This document shows, piece by piece, positions 11,911 through 22,234 of a stretch of DNA of 64,000 nt; position 1 is the stretch's first letter; each line of letters begins with the position of its first letter. The position numbers and the translations under genes were made by a program. The DNA is from Triglochin maritima (taxonomy: Eukaryota > Streptophyta > Magnoliopsida > Alismatales > Juncaginaceae). The notes below the pieces were generated by a model that saw only the letters and a program-made list of their open reading frames with translations, had not been told where the DNA came from and did no database searches. The stretch lies in contig OY821771.1 of assembly GCA_963682175.1 (NCBI GenBank), forward strand, positions 13,639,001 to 13,703,000, given 5' to 3'.

Positions 11911-12334
11911 TTAATGAAAGATTTGAAACTAATTGGTTTGAAGTCTCATGATCGTCATGTGTTGATGCAACAGTTGTTACCGGTTGCCATTAGATCGATA
12001 TTGCCAAAACACGTTAGACATGTTATTATCACATTTTATTTGTTCTTCAAAAAGATTTGCATTACAGTAATTGATCCAAAGTATTTGTGGTCTAATGATA
12101 ATGTTTATTTATTATTTTACAAGTAGAATAGAAAACACAGACAAGGCAACAATCACAATTCGTTACAATATGTTAGTTGCAGATGTAGTTTCTGCCGTCT
12201 TTTTTGACATTATGGTTCATTTGGTTAGAGAAGTCAAGCTACTCGGTTCGATTTTTTTGAGGTGGATGTATCCTTTCGAGCGTTACATGGATGCAATTTC
12301 TGAAGATGGAAAAATTATGTATATCAATCATTGA
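11911..12334 (+). pseudogene. CACTA-1 transposase, second part, with DUF4218 remnant
   Basis: Directly after CACTA-2 the frame reads MKDLKLIGLKSHDRHVLMQQ and SILPKHVRHVII, the block missing from the first part ending at 3131 and equivalent to 7950-8050 in CACTA-2. A second frame, 12,170-12,334, encodes FFDIMVHLVREVKLLGS and RWMYPFERYMDA, typical of DUF4218. Frame changes occur near 12,060 and 12,120. The close fit across the insertion confirms that CACTA-2 landed inside an existing TNP2 gene. Confidence 0.85.
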
Positions 12335-12429
12335 AGTTCATATAAAGTAAGTCATTCTTATATATGTTATTTTTCTCGATATTTGTTTATGTTTTAAGTT
12401 TGACATTTAAATCATGTTTATTGATTGTG

Positions 12430-13315
12430 ATATATAGGTCTCTTTACGAAATGCCTAATGGAAAGAGCTTTGGATATTTGTGTCCAACATTGGTCAACGA
12501 TCCGGACGAAAAAGTGATGACACCCGACGCAAAAAATTGCGAATGTGATGGTTGAGGGGAACAAGATGTATTATCTAGCACCGTATTGGGAGAGGTATGT
12601 TTTTACTTATTTGATATAATACATGTAGTAATAAAATGAATTACTTATGTTTTTTTAAATGAATGTTGTCTAGTGATCATTGGATGTTAGCTGTTATTCG
12701 TCCTGATACAGATACTGGATTTGGTTTCATCATTTAGCTTCCGACAAACGAGGAAAGATTTGAAGGACTTGGTGTAATTGTAAGTTCTATTAAATTATTA
12801 TTTTAAAACATGAAAATACGTTGTGGTTGTTAGATTTTATAACAAATTTCGATATTTATCCATTTCTGTAGAGCTATTGATATATATAAACAATTTGGAC
12901 GAAACAGAAGCGAAAAAAAGAAAACAACGTGGTATCCTATGAAGGTAGGGTAATTAAATTATTTATGAAACAATGAGCACTATATTTTCAATTAATTTCG
13001 TTGTTTATTAATATACAGTTTGTTTTAATTTTAGTACCATAAACAAACCGGAAATACGAAATGCGGGTACTATGTTATGAGATATATGGAACAAATTGTG
13101 GAGTTCGGTTTGATGGGGGGAGATTTACCCGAGGTAATATATAGTTTCTACACTACATTGAAGTAATATATATTATTTTGATAAAGGTGTATGTTTATGG
13201 AATTCTTTGTTTAATTTGTAGATCTTTAGACCAACTCTTGAACCATTTTAACAGGAAGAGCTCGATTACACAAGTGAGAGATGGACTTCCTTTTCCATTA
13301 CACGTATACTTATAA
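12430..13315 (+). pseudogene. Ulp1-like C48 cysteine protease gene of CACTA-1
   Basis: Small exons with GT/AG borders are readable. The first runs to about 12,595 (MYYLAPYWE), followed by an intron to about 12,673. The next exon has DHWMLAVIRPDTDTGF (catalytic His in HWML), then an exon with AIDIYKQFGRN near 12,880. Then comes 13,035-13,135 with YHKQTGNTKCGYYVMRYMEQ (nucleophile Cys codon 13,062-13,064) and a last exon 13,222-13,315 with EELDYTSERWTSF. This order matches the CACTA-2 and CACTA-3 copies. Stops in the exons (for example near 12,735 and 13,250) show decay. A host SUMO protease gene is unlikely because the gene lies inside the transposon termini. Confidence 0.78.
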
Positions 13316-13579
13316 GTTGATGACATTAATGTTAGTTTACTCGATATTTGTTAACTTGTTAGTTTGCTCGATACATTGAATGTTAACTTGTTAGTTTGCT
13401 CGAATGGAAATCGAAGACATTGAATGTTGGTTTGAATGTAAAAATGAATTGTGATTTAATGACTTGAGTGTCAACACTTATATTACATTCAGTATGTGAT
13501 TGTGAATGTGATGCGATTGTGTGAATGTGTTTAGTGCAGAGACATATCAATAGATTTATAACAATTTTTTCTTCTTCTT

Positions 13580-13918
13580 CTGAACAGACATATATCACGT
13601 CAGTTATAGACGAACCGACGTAATATATGGTATATCATGTCGGTGTTTGACCAACCGACATGATATACATGGTAGATCACGTGGGTTCTCCAAGGAACCG
13701 ACGTGATATACCCCATATTTACGTGATAAATATGGAGTATATCACGTCGGTTCTTGGATAACCGACGTGATATGCAAGTGTATCATGTCGGTTATTGAGC
13801 CGACGTGATATTCTCCTCCTTTTTACGTCTCTATTTTATGATGTTGGTATATTAGAACAGTACAACCGACGTAATATGGGTCAAAAAACCGACGTGAAAA
13901 CCATATTTTCGAGCAGTG
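13580..13918. repeat. Right subterminal repeats and terminus of CACTA-1
   Basis: About ten TATCACGTCGGTT-type units alternate with their inverses (ACCGACGTGATAT). The array runs to the terminal CAGTG at 13,918. The unit is the same as in CACTA-3 and differs from CACTA-2 mainly in its flank (TATCAC versus TATAGAC) around a shared CCGACG core. Confidence 0.88.
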
Positions 13919-13968
13919 ACTATGTTTGTAAGGACGAAAAATTGCACCCTTGGCTAGAAATAGAATAA

Positions 13969-14180
13969 TTAGCCATAGCCACCAAACTCCTCATCCCTTC
14001 CACAAAATCCACTACCATAAGGTTCAAGACGACTAGAGTAACTTGCAAGGGAAGACTCACCTCCATCCTCTGCCAAAACCACTACCTGAGATCCCACTTA
14101 ATTCAACAAACTCCCACCATAATCCCCACCGAAGTCAAGGCCTCCACTACAACCCCCGAGCCTACCACTTCTCAACATAG
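13969..14180 (-). pseudogene. C-terminal fragment of a glycine-rich protein (uncertain)
   Basis: The minus strand ends with FGGYG and a stop at 13,969-13,971, preceded by YSSRLEPYGSGF and, across a stop and frame uncertainty near 14,100, by a Gly-rich DFGGDYGGS. Composition resembles glycine-rich tails of plant RNA-binding proteins, but no RRM or other domain is present to confirm this. It abuts the CACTA-1 terminus and may be a truncated host gene or captured piece. Gene identity not recognised. Confidence 0.3.
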
Positions 14181-14836
14181 TGTTACCACTTATCAGGAAG
14201 AAGAAGATAGAAAAGAAAACATAATGTTAACCTTCTCACACGTGGTTGTAACCTCTTATGTGTCGTTACTATGAGTAGATCAAATAAATTCAACAACCAC
14301 CACATGTATATAAACACAAAGTACAAACACACACATATATTATATTATATGAGTCCTACTAATACACACAGTACGGGACACGTTTTAATTCACCATGTAC
14401 GTCATCATTTGCGTTTTTTATTGTTTAAAAATATGATTTCCAATAAAATAAGAGACAGTTGATTTTCTCGTTACTAGACATTTGAAATGCAAAAAAAGAA
14501 CTAACATTTGTCCAACGTGAAACACACCAGTCTCGTGAAAGACACATATCTATGCATATTGGATTGATAATAGTCACGTGCATTGGAAAATTAAATGACA
14601 CTTAGATTATCATATCATCAAATTTGAAAACAAATTAAATAGTTGATAAAAAGCTCCATGCGCAGCTTGAAAGAATTATGTCCCTCCATGTCACGAGCGC
14701 CATAAACACGTGTTAAAAGTACATAAATTATTTTCCATATTATATATAGTTTTTCAATCCATTTACAACTTTAAGAATTGGGCAACTTATTATACTACAT
14801 GATATATTGTTGCCCTCTCCGTACATAATTATTATG
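14181..14836. other. No gene recognised; AT-rich DNA
   Basis: AT-rich with CACACACATATAT-type simple sequence near 14,320. No terminal repeats or coding blocks seen. It lies downstream (3') of the minus-strand defensin remnant. Confidence 0.4.
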
Positions 14837-15006
14837 CTATTGTTCTTCCTCGGGACAGTGGATTGAGCAGATGCACTTTCTGCTGTAGAAGGGTCCTCCA
14901 CATTTGCCGGAAGTGAAACCTACTGTGTTACAAACAATGAGGCAATTACTTCCTTTTAGGCAAACGCCTTGAAGGAGGCACTGTCGACATGGCAGTCATG
15001 GCCAAA
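14837..15006 (-). pseudogene. Plant defensin remnant (cysteine-stabilised alpha-beta peptide)
   Basis: Plant defensins are small secreted antimicrobial peptides held by four disulfides. From 14,972 down to the TAG stop at 14,837-14,839 the minus strand encodes seven cysteines spaced C-x5-C-x3-C-x9-C-x8-C-x-C-x3-C, with GFTSGKC and KCIC as landmarks; this is the defensin signature after its first cysteine. The first cysteine (DCHVDSASFK, 14,968-15,006) is in the next frame, so a one-base shift near 14,968-14,971 separates it from QGVC. The signal-peptide exon is absent: upstream DNA is a TIR-like element from about 15,007. I see a truncated, frameshifted copy; a sequencing error could mimic the shift but not the missing exon. 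Confidence 0.75.
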
Positions 15007-15870
15007 TGGCAAATACCAATTGACAACAGCTTTACTGATAAACATTTTGAGAAAAAAATCATATTTCTTTTCTCAAAATCTCCGAAAAGCAGATTTGTTT
15101 TTGAGAAAAGTAGTTTTTAATTTTTTTATTTGTTTTTTTGCTTTTTTTAAAGATCACTAAATTATCCTTTCAACCTAAAGCTGACTTATTTATTAAATAT
15201 AACAACTATGAAATAACATTTTTTGACAAGTAGTAATGGTAAAACATTTTTTCTTATGTTTCTCTCATTATTTATTCTCAACAAAAACCACCAATTTCAG
15301 CATTTAATCATGACACCAACTTTAACAAAATGAAGACATTGGAGATGAGTAATTTTATTAAAAATCTTCCACAAAATGACGACACAAAGAAAATCAAAAT
15401 TTGGTTGTAAGACCGACTTTGATGACATTATTATTAGAATCGCCTCCAAAAAAAATTAATCAACTACTATTACATTACAAACACATTACAAAATCTATAT
15501 TGTTGAACAAGACAATTATAGCAAGTTGTTAGTAATTTCAGAAAATGTGGAAGACGTGATTTGTTTGTATTATATAAATAGCTTAAAATTAGATAATATT
15601 AATATATAGATTAATAATGTTGTGTAATGAACTAAATTCCCACGTCAAGTTACATGTTTCAAACAACATTCTTCTGTAAGAATAGTGAGGTTAAATGAGT
15701 AACAAATAAAAAGCAGCAACAAATAACCTCAAATTAGTTTCTTGGATGAGAGAGAAATGTATAGGAACGAGGGTATCAAAACCCAGCTTTTCCGAAAATC
15801 TGTCGAAAGTCTTCATGATTTTTTCAAAAATCAACTAAAAAGCTATTGCCAAACCGACCCTAAAAATTTC
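15007..15870. mobile_element. Probable non-autonomous TIR element (hAT-like MITE relative)
   Basis: The right end reads AGCTATTGCCAAACCGACCC near 15,840-15,863. Its inverse, with TTGGCAATAGCTTTTT, resembles the left-end TTGACAACAGCTTTACT near 15,018, followed on both sides by a GA-rich ATTTTTGA/AAAAATCAT segment. The inside is AT-rich without transposase. Boundaries and TSD are not clear. It appears to have cut the defensin remnant. Confidence 0.4.
15626..15659 (+). repeat. 34-bp exact direct repeat, first copy (second at 16,033-16,066)
   Basis: Begins AATGAACTAAATTCCC and ends TACATGTTT in both places. The second copy is inside the exon-like frame at 15,925-16,135; this one is in AT-rich, non-coding DNA. 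Confidence 0.9.
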
Positions 15871-15924
15871 ATGATTGTTATTATGGATTGTATTTCACAA
15901 TAAATTTGTCGTTTCCTTATATAG

Positions 15925-16135
15925 ATGCAGAATGACATACAGGAGTTGCTTTGGCTGCCAAATGATTATCTTGTGATGCGGTGCTTAAAGTGCCTGTCAC
16001 AACTCCAGAAATCAAATCGAAATCTGTTGAGCAATGAACTAAATTCCCACGTCAAGTTACATGTTTTCAAGATCGGCTGGGATGTTCCTGAAATGCACGA
16101 AACAAGTCCATCATTACAATCTCATTTGATTGGTA
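15925..16135 (+). pseudogene. Exon-like open frame of unknown function
   Basis: A 70-codon open stretch beginning after an AG (TTATATAG at about 15,924) and followed by a GT (GGTAATATC at about 16,132), like an internal exon. It encodes IQELLWLPNDYLVMRCL and KLHVFKIGWDVPEM, with balanced codons unlike the flanks. I do not recognise the protein. No neighbouring exons were found, so it may be a captured or isolated gene fragment. Confidence 0.35.
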
Positions 16136-16489
16136 ATATCTTATTACCACGCCCGTTTGCACTAGCAAATCACTACTCTAATCTATCTAATCTAAACTCT
16201 CCTCTAAATAGGGCAGATTCTGCCTCTAGCTAATCTAGTTGTTTATTAGTTAGAATAGACATGGATCGTTCATTTGTAACACTTCACCTCAAATTTTCGT
16301 CTAACTTAACTTCCTCAAAATCCCAGTTCCAACTCCTCCATCCGTGAGTTCTAAATTCTTGGGTGTTTTGTTATGTCAAACTTGACATCAATTAATTGCA
16401 TGTATGTTTCTATCTCCATTAAAATGTTGTGTGAGTTCTTAGTTTGGATTTGAGGGATCTGCTTGAATTTAGAAGATTTGGGACTGACT

Positions 16490-16491
<2 letters not shown>

Positions 16492-16523
<32 letters not shown>
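16492..16523. repeat. 32-nt poly-G run
   Basis: Uninterrupted run of 32 G on the plus strand just upstream of the Copia-E LTR. Likely a slippage-prone homopolymer; true length may vary between individuals or be miscalled. Confidence 0.98.
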
Positions 16524-16524
<1 letters not shown>

Positions 16525-16562
16525 GGTTGGTTGTGCTATTTGAATTTTGTTGTGAAGTTTGT

Positions 16563-16962
16563 TGTTAAAAATAATGTAATTTGTAATCCCTAGAATTATC
16601 TAGAGAAATCTAAACATAACCAAATAATTTTAGAAGTTTCTAGAATATTTTAGAACAGAGTAGAATACTCTAAAATCATAGAGAAAGTTTGACATTCCAT
16701 AGATTTCTACAAAGAAGTATCCATAAATATCTAGAGTTCGTATATTTTGGAATTAGATATTCTTAGAATGATTCCCGATTATATACATCTATCCTATAGA
16801 TAGGGGACAATCTCATTTGTAGGGCATCCATCCAAGAGTCATCCAAGTCAAGTATGGTCCAAGTCCTCTATTAAAGTCTTGTAAGTTCTTCCTTTTTGTA
16901 ATCAAAGATATTTCATCTTCAAAATCTAATCTTATCGTTCAACGACTTTTGTTTGCCCCCCA
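16563..16962 (+). mobile_element. 5' LTR of Copia-E
   Basis: It starts TGTTAAAAATAATG, ends TTTGCCCCCCA, and is followed seven bases later by a tRNA-Met-type primer-binding site. A 400-bp LTR is typical of small copia lineages. Repeated TCTAGA-type words (TTCTAGAATATTTTAGAA) lie in its first half. No matching 3' LTR was found before 22,000, so the element is truncated. Confidence 0.65.
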
Positions 16963-16968
16963 AAAAAG

Positions 16969-16982
16969 TTGGTATCAGAGTC
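16969..16982 (+). promoter_or_regulatory. Primer-binding site of Copia-E
   Basis: TTGGTATCAGAGTC, nearly identical to TGGTATCAGAGC, the complement of the initiator tRNA-Met 3' end that primes reverse transcription in many plant copia elements. Confidence 0.8.
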
Positions 16983-17094
16983 ACCATTTAACCCTTAATC
17001 CTTGAATTTATATCTATCCTCACCATCCACCATGCCATCCAACTCCCTCTTCAATTACTCCCTAAATCTTGTCCCCACACTACTGCAGAACAAG

Positions 17095-17520
17095 GAAACA
17101 CTGACGGTACCTATCCGTCGGAGTACACCAATGTCTGTCGGTGTCGATCTACACTGACGGAAACGTATCCGTCGGTGTATCTAACGTCGGTGTTGCACAA
17201 CTCCGAAGGATATACCGACAGAACGATGTCGTCGGTGTTCATTTTGGTGCAAAATTTCCCAACAAAAAATTCACATTGTTTCGTCGCATCAGATAACACA
17301 GACGGATACGCACCAACAAATATATACACCGACAGAATGACATCTACACCAACGGATGTGTCCCGTCGGTGGGTAATATCTATGACCTACACTGATGGAG
17401 ACGTCTCGTCAGTGTACATCCATCATAATCTACACCGACAGATATCATCCGACGGTGTATACGGACCATCAAAAATGCCATGATCTACATTGACGGATAC
17501 GATCCGTCGGTGTAGACCCT
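17095..17520. repeat. Subterminal repeats of CACTA-4
   Basis: More than a dozen copies of TACACCGACGGATACG and its inverse (CCGTCGGTGTAGA). Open frames here translate the repeat in both strands and are not genes. Confidence 0.88.
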
Positions 17521-17824
17521 ATCCAGAACCAAAAAGAGCTTGTTTTCTCTTTCAGGGTTCCGATTTTCCTTGTTCAAACAAAAATATCATCGCAATTCAA
17601 CTCAATCGTCCTTCACAATTCATTCCTCACAACTCAAACATTCATAACTCAAAACTCAATCACACCAAAGATTTATACGTCCAATTCAAACATTCATATA
17701 CCACCAAACTGATAAACTCAAAAGTAAAAGTTGTAGTTTCATTGAAAGTAACGTTTAATAATTCAAAAGTAAAAGTACTTAAAAAAAACTTAGTCAAATA
17801 ACATCCAAAAAAACACAGAAACTA

Positions 17825-18340
17825 CGTTGTCAAACCTCCGGTGCCTGCTCCGTCCGATGGATCGTTGTCGTTATCTCGACTTGGCGGCGGAGGTGGTGTG
17901 CAAATAGATGTTACATTAAAATCCTGCATGATTTAAGCATTATACATTCAGATTATAATGCATATAAACTAACTTGGTAAATGTAAAACTTATTAAATTA
18001 TAAATAGAATAACTCAAGATTATAACCTCTTCACTATCAATTGCTCCATCATTGACTCCATGTTTGTGAGCCTCTTTTTCGTCTCTATTAGCTCATTTTC
18101 CATCTTCTTCATCTTCTGATCTTTCTCAACTTACACTCTTGCGTCACTCACCTCTTGGGATGGCGTCTGCGCGGTCCGTACATGTCGGTCAAGGTGACGA
18201 GACTGTAGTACATCCTTACACATCCGTACCCGTCAACAAGAAGAGTCTCGATCGGATCCTGGGCAGCAGCCGCCGAATTGATAGAGCCCTGAGAGCTCGT
18301 CTCACCCGATCCTCGTAGAGCCTCTAATTGTTCCTAAAAT
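17825..18340 (-). pseudogene. C-terminal exons of a Transposase_24-like gene, CACTA-4
   Basis: Minus-strand reading gives QLEALRGSGETSSQGS, a coiled-coil-like stretch KKRLTNMESMMEQLI (about 18,020-18,110), an intron, and a proline/aspartate-rich last exon (RDNDNDPSDGAGTGG, about 17,840-17,880). This layout matches C termini of plant CACTA accessory proteins. A stop lies near 18,150. The N-terminal part is deleted. Confidence 0.5.
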
Positions 18341-18432
18341 AAAAAAATTACCATAAATCCAGAAATAAAAATATAAAATAACATTAACTAATTGAAAAAA
18401 CATTAATATTAAACTTACAATAAAGGTCGCAG

Positions 18433-20088
18433 CGATTATAGCATATCATACATCGTATTCTTGTTATGTATTATTTATTTTACCCAAATTTTGTGATACT
18501 TGAGTATTTGTTTGTGGTGTTTCATGTGTTAGGTAATAAAGAAGAGAAAGTGCGAGAAAACGACTGAAATGCAAGAAGAAATGACTCAAATGAAATAAAG
18601 TTGACATGTTTGTCATGAACAATGACCCATCTGCAAATCAAGATAGACCCAGATAAAATCCAGAGGGACCTGAACGCACGAAAAATATTTGGGCAATTAA
18701 AAACAAACAGGTCCGAAAAACAAAGGGACTAGAAGGGTGCAAAAATCCTTCAAAACCATAATCTTAAGGAGTATTTGGGCAATTAAAGGCAAACAAGCTT
18801 GAACCAGCGGACCAGGAGTGCACCCGTTGTGCAAAATAGGACATTTAAGTTACCAAAGAAAACTGGGGTCGATCGGACCCAATTGATCCGTCGGTGATGG
18901 ATTTTAATCTGCTATTGGTTGATCCAATTGGTCCCCAACTTCTCCCGTGGCTTCATCTCAATTATATGAGTGCACCAGACTATAGAGAAAGTTGTTATAG
19001 CCGTCGGATTGCTTCCAAATCCATCAAAATCCTTATTTCTTCTATAAATAGACTTGTAATGTCTCGTTTCTTCTTCTTCCTTCCTCTCCTCCTTAGGTTA
19101 GTTTACTTTCTTGTTTAGTAGAGTATGTTTTATTTCTTGTTTTTTAGAGTAAGTTTTAATTTCTTACTTAGTAGTGTAGTGGAGGAGAAGATGAGTAAAC
19201 CTTGTAATCTTTCATTTCAATTTAGTTTAATTCTTGTTTTTACATTGATGCCTTCCATTTGATGCAATTTCCTTTTTTGTTTGGTCTTTGTTTAATCTAG
19301 TTTTCTACATTTCCATTATAGTTTTGTGTTGTTTTTATATTTTCTTGAGTTTAAAGATGAGTAGGGTAGTTCATCCCTATTAGGGGTGGAGAAGAATGTG
19401 ATGTAATTATGTGTTGTATTAAGTGTGTTAATCCCAACCTTTGAACCTCACATGAGTTCCATAACCATTTAATGAGATTTTCACTCTTATCTTTGATGTG
19501 TTAATGCTCTTAAGTGATGCTTAGCACATGCTTAGATTAGTGAGCCTATTTTATGGGGAATGATGAGGTGAGGATAAGGATGAAGTGGATAAGGAGGAAG
19601 CATGCCATGTGCATGCATGTACTCATGTTGACCTCATCCTAATCAATGTCTTGTATGTTTTAATGATTGTGTTAAATCTTATTTCATGTGGAGACATAGT
19701 CAGATCTGATCATTATGTATTTCATGTAGCCTCATCTCAATTATTATCTTGTACGTTTTAATGATAAAGTTTTATCTTATTTGATGTGGAGACAAAGTTG
19801 GATTTGGTTTTATGGATTTCATGTATTACATGTTGTGATGAGCATCAATGAACACACACACATACACATATTCTCATTTCCTCATTCTTTCTCTACCCCC
19901 TAAAGTGTTTATTTTTATCGTTTGTTCTCCGATCTCGCATCGTAGTGTAATTCCGATCTCATATCTCTATTTTCCTTTCCCACTCGAGTATTGTGAACTC
20001 TGACTCGCACACACTCCTCGTGGACACGACCCGTACTTGTCGCGTCTTCATCGACGTCGTGCACTTGCGGTATTAAAACGATCAATCA
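18433..20088 (+). mobile_element. LTR-A copy 2, subfamily A2, within the Copia-E/CACTA-4 composite
   Basis: It starts CGATTATAGCATATCATAC (family consensus TGATTAGTAGCATATC) and ends CGATCAATCA at 20,088. Shared landmarks are a TATAAATA box near 19,040, the AGTTCATCCCTATT segment near 19,365 and the GTGCACTTGCGG segment near 20,060. No TSD: the left 5 bp are CGCAG and the right ATGAC. That fits a deletion that removed one flank together with the rest of CACTA-4. Confidence 0.8.
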
Positions 20089-20700
20089 ATGACTATAGTA
20101 GATTGGTGTGGATTTACATATTGGAGCAAAGTCTAAAGCTTTAGGTAAATTCATTCACTTTAGAGTTTTTTGTTGAAAAGCAAAGTGGTAATAATCTAAA
20201 AGTACTAAGGACTGATCGAGGAGGAGAATTTACATCAAAGGAATTTCTAGATTTTTGGAAGAACAATGGGATAAAGAGGAAGTTAACAACAAGGTATGCT
20301 CCACAACAGAATGGCGTAGTTAAAGGAGGATATTGCACCATAGTGGAGATGGCTAGAAGGATGTTGAAAACAAAAGGACTTCCAAATAATTTTTGGGCCG
20401 AAGTCGTTAATATGGTAGTCTTATCTTCTTAATAGATCTCCAACCAAGTTCGTTAAGAACATGACTCCGTATGAAGCATAATATAGAAGAAGACCAATGA
20501 TTAATCATCTAAAGGTCATTGGCATAGCTTATGGACATAATCCTTCTCAAAGAAAAGAGAAATTTGATGAAAATGGAGAAATATATATTCTAATCGGCTA
20601 TAGTGATGAATCTAAGGCCTATAGACATTCAATCCACGTACAATGAGTTTAATTATTTCAAGAGATGTCATTTTTGTATGAACAAGCTTCTTGGAAATAG
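20089..20700 (+). pseudogene. Copia integrase region of Copia-E
   Basis: Readable blocks in shifting frames: KALGKFIHF, LKVLRTDRGGEFTSKEFLDF (the second catalytic Asp of the integrase DDE core in TDRGGEF), NGIKRKLTTRYAPQQNGVV, VEMARRMLKTKGLPNNFWAE, SPTKFVKNMTPYEA and EKFDENGEIYILIGYSDESK. Integrase inserts retrotransposon cDNA into the host genome. Frameshifts near 20,140, 20,425 and 20,620 and several stops inactivate it. Gag and protease upstream are missing, replaced by CACTA-4 and LTR-A. Confidence 0.85.
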
Positions 20701-20897
20701 GAAGACAAATCCGATGAGACACAGAGGACTATTGAAGTAGTTGCATCTGAAGAATCATCTTTTCAAGGAGTTGTAAGACCATCTAACTACGACGACCCTC
20801 TAAGAAAGGTATGCTCTATTGACGAGATATATGAATACTCTAACTTTGATTTATTTGCTAGTGAGCCTCAAAAGTATGAAGAAACAATAAAAGAAAC

Positions 20898-21870
20898 ATG
20901 AATAAGGAGATCACAATGATCGAAAAGAATCAAACTTGGAAGTTAGTAAATCGTCCACCGGATAAAGAAGTGAGTGGTCTCAAGTGGATCTACAAGAGCA
21001 AGCACAAGGATGATGGTTCAATCCATAAGTGCAAGGCCCGACAAGTAGCAAATGGATACTCTCAACAACTAGGTATTGATTTTAATGAAACTTTTGTTCA
21101 TGTTGCTCGTAGGGGAACAATTCAAATTGTACTTACAATAGCTGCTCAAATAAAGTTGCAAGTATATTAGTTCGATGTCAAATCAACTTTTCTCAATGGG
21201 AGCTAGAAGAAGTACATGTAAAGCAACCTCAAGTTTATGGTGTGAAGGATAAAGAAGACAAAGTCTACAAGCTTCACAAAGCTCTCTATGGATTGAAGCA
21301 AGAACCAAGAGCTTGCAATAGCAAGATCACAAGTACTTAAGATAACGGATTTCAGAAAAGTCCAAGTGAGTCCTCACACTACATCTAGAAAGAAGGTACA
21401 CATGATTTTCTTATAGTTTGCCTATATGTTGACGATCTTATCAATACAAGTAATTCTTTTTAAATGATAGAAGAATTTAACAAGACTGTGATGAAAGAAT
21501 ATGAGATGACTGATCTCGGGCTTATAAGCTACTTCTTGGGAATCCAAGTAAGACAAAAGTTTGGAGAGATATTCATCTCACAAGAGAATTATGCGGCCTA
21601 TATCTTGAAAAAGTTCAACATGTCCAAGTGTAAGCCAATGCCAACTCCCATGACTCTTAATACAAGGCTTTCTTCAAATGATGGAGCTCAAAAGTTGACC
21701 TGTAGACATATCGAAGTTTAGTGGGATCATTCATCTATCTCAATAATACGAGGTCAGACATCGTGCACTATGCCAGCTTTATATCTTGGTTCATGAGTGA
21801 ACCTAGTAATCTTCATATGGCAACTGCTAGAAGGATCTTAAGATATATTAGAGATAATATGGTCGATTAG
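20898..21870 (+). pseudogene. Copia reverse transcriptase region of Copia-E
   Basis: The frame from 20,898 has NQTWKLVNRPPDKEVSGLKW, YKSKHKDDGSIHKCKARQVA and GYSQQLGIDFNETF, the standard copia RT start. In broken frames follow FDVKSTFLNG (first catalytic Asp), LHKALYGLKQ and CLYVDDL (active-site YVDD, about 21,420). A frame at 21,464 has MTDLGLISYFLGIQV and CKPMPTPM, ending with VGSFIYLNNTRSDI and ATARRILRYI near 21,850. RNase H and the 3' LTR are absent. Many indels; a degraded copy. Confidence 0.88.
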
Positions 21871-22032
21871 AGTGATTTTGTTTTGGTAGTTTCAAACGGT
21901 TTTGCTCTAGATTGTGAAAATCTATTATGTGTTTTGGATTTTGAAATTCCAAAACAAATTTTGCTCTGTTTTTGAAATATCTTCTTCAACTATAACTGAT
22001 ACCACTTTGGAGTTTTTGAAATATCCACACTA
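21871..22032. other. No feature recognised
   Basis: Short AT-rich stretch between the Copia-E break and the MITE; two imperfect copies of TTTGAAAT-containing text (21,930-22,020) are the only pattern. Confidence 0.4.
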
Positions 22033-22040
22033 ACATCATT

Positions 22041-22226
22041 AAGGTTGTGCAAGATTTGGGTCATTCCGGTTTTTTGGACCGGATCAGACCGAATTCGACC
22101 GGTCCGGGTTTCGGTCTGGACCCCGGGGCAAGTTTGGTTTTCGGTCTGGTCCGAAGTCGGTCCAAAATACTGATTTCCCCTAAAAAATCCTGTCTGATCC
22201 GGGTCCGGACCGATGCTCAGCCCTAG
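22041..22226. mobile_element. hAT-type MITE with 8-bp TSD
   Basis: Flanked by ACATCATT (22,033-22,040) and ACATCATC (22,227-22,234), 7 of 8 matching, as expected for hAT insertions. Termini are AAGGTTGTGCAAGATTTGGG and, from the other side, CTAGGGCTGAGCATCGGTCC, a degenerate inverted repeat. The inside is rich in GGTCCGGACCG-like palindromes. Non-coding. Confidence 0.7.
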
Positions 22227-22234
22227 ACATCATC

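Larger units (their letters stand above)
1..13918 (+). mobile_element. CACTA-1, right part of a CACTA (En/Spm) DNA transposon; left end outside window
   Basis: The element shows a TNP2-type transposase gene and a Ulp1-like gene, both on the plus strand, then subterminal repeats and a terminus ending CAGTG at 13,914-13,918 (read from outside, CACTGCTCGAAAATATGG). CACTG is a known variant of the CACTA terminus. Two later insertions split it: the solo LTR-A at 35-1518 and CACTA-2 at 3132-11,910. Removing both joins TNP2 reading frames smoothly. The repeat motif TATCACGTCGGTT matches CACTA-3 in this window, so the two are probably one family. No DUF4216 or Transposase_24 section lies between TNP2 and the Ulp1-like gene, which suggests an internal deletion. 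No coding product can be intact. Confidence 0.85.
17078..18432 (-). mobile_element. CACTA-4, truncated CACTA element inside Copia-E
   Basis: It starts with CACTACTGCAGAACAAGG at 17,078, immediately inside the copia leader/gag start, followed by a dense subterminal array to about 17,520. The minus strand then carries C-terminal exons of a Transposase_24-like gene. The right part is missing: an LTR-A begins at 18,433 and copia integrase resumes at 20,089, so a deletion accompanied or followed that insertion. Its subterminal unit (ACACCGACGGATA) differs from the other CACTA elements except for the CCGACG core. Confidence 0.75.

Noticed and set aside
12430..13315. Host SUMO protease (ULP) gene
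   Set aside because: It lies inside CACTA-1 between transposase and terminus, has stops, and has matching copies in two other CACTA elements.
17111..17483. Overlapping 72- and 102-codon genes
   Set aside because: Both strands are open across the CACTA-4 subterminal repeat; the peptides are repeats of the unit.
20898..21870. Endogenous pararetrovirus polymerase
   Set aside because: RT motifs, integrase upstream and tRNA-Met primer site are those of Ty1/copia; no viral movement or coat protein domain.
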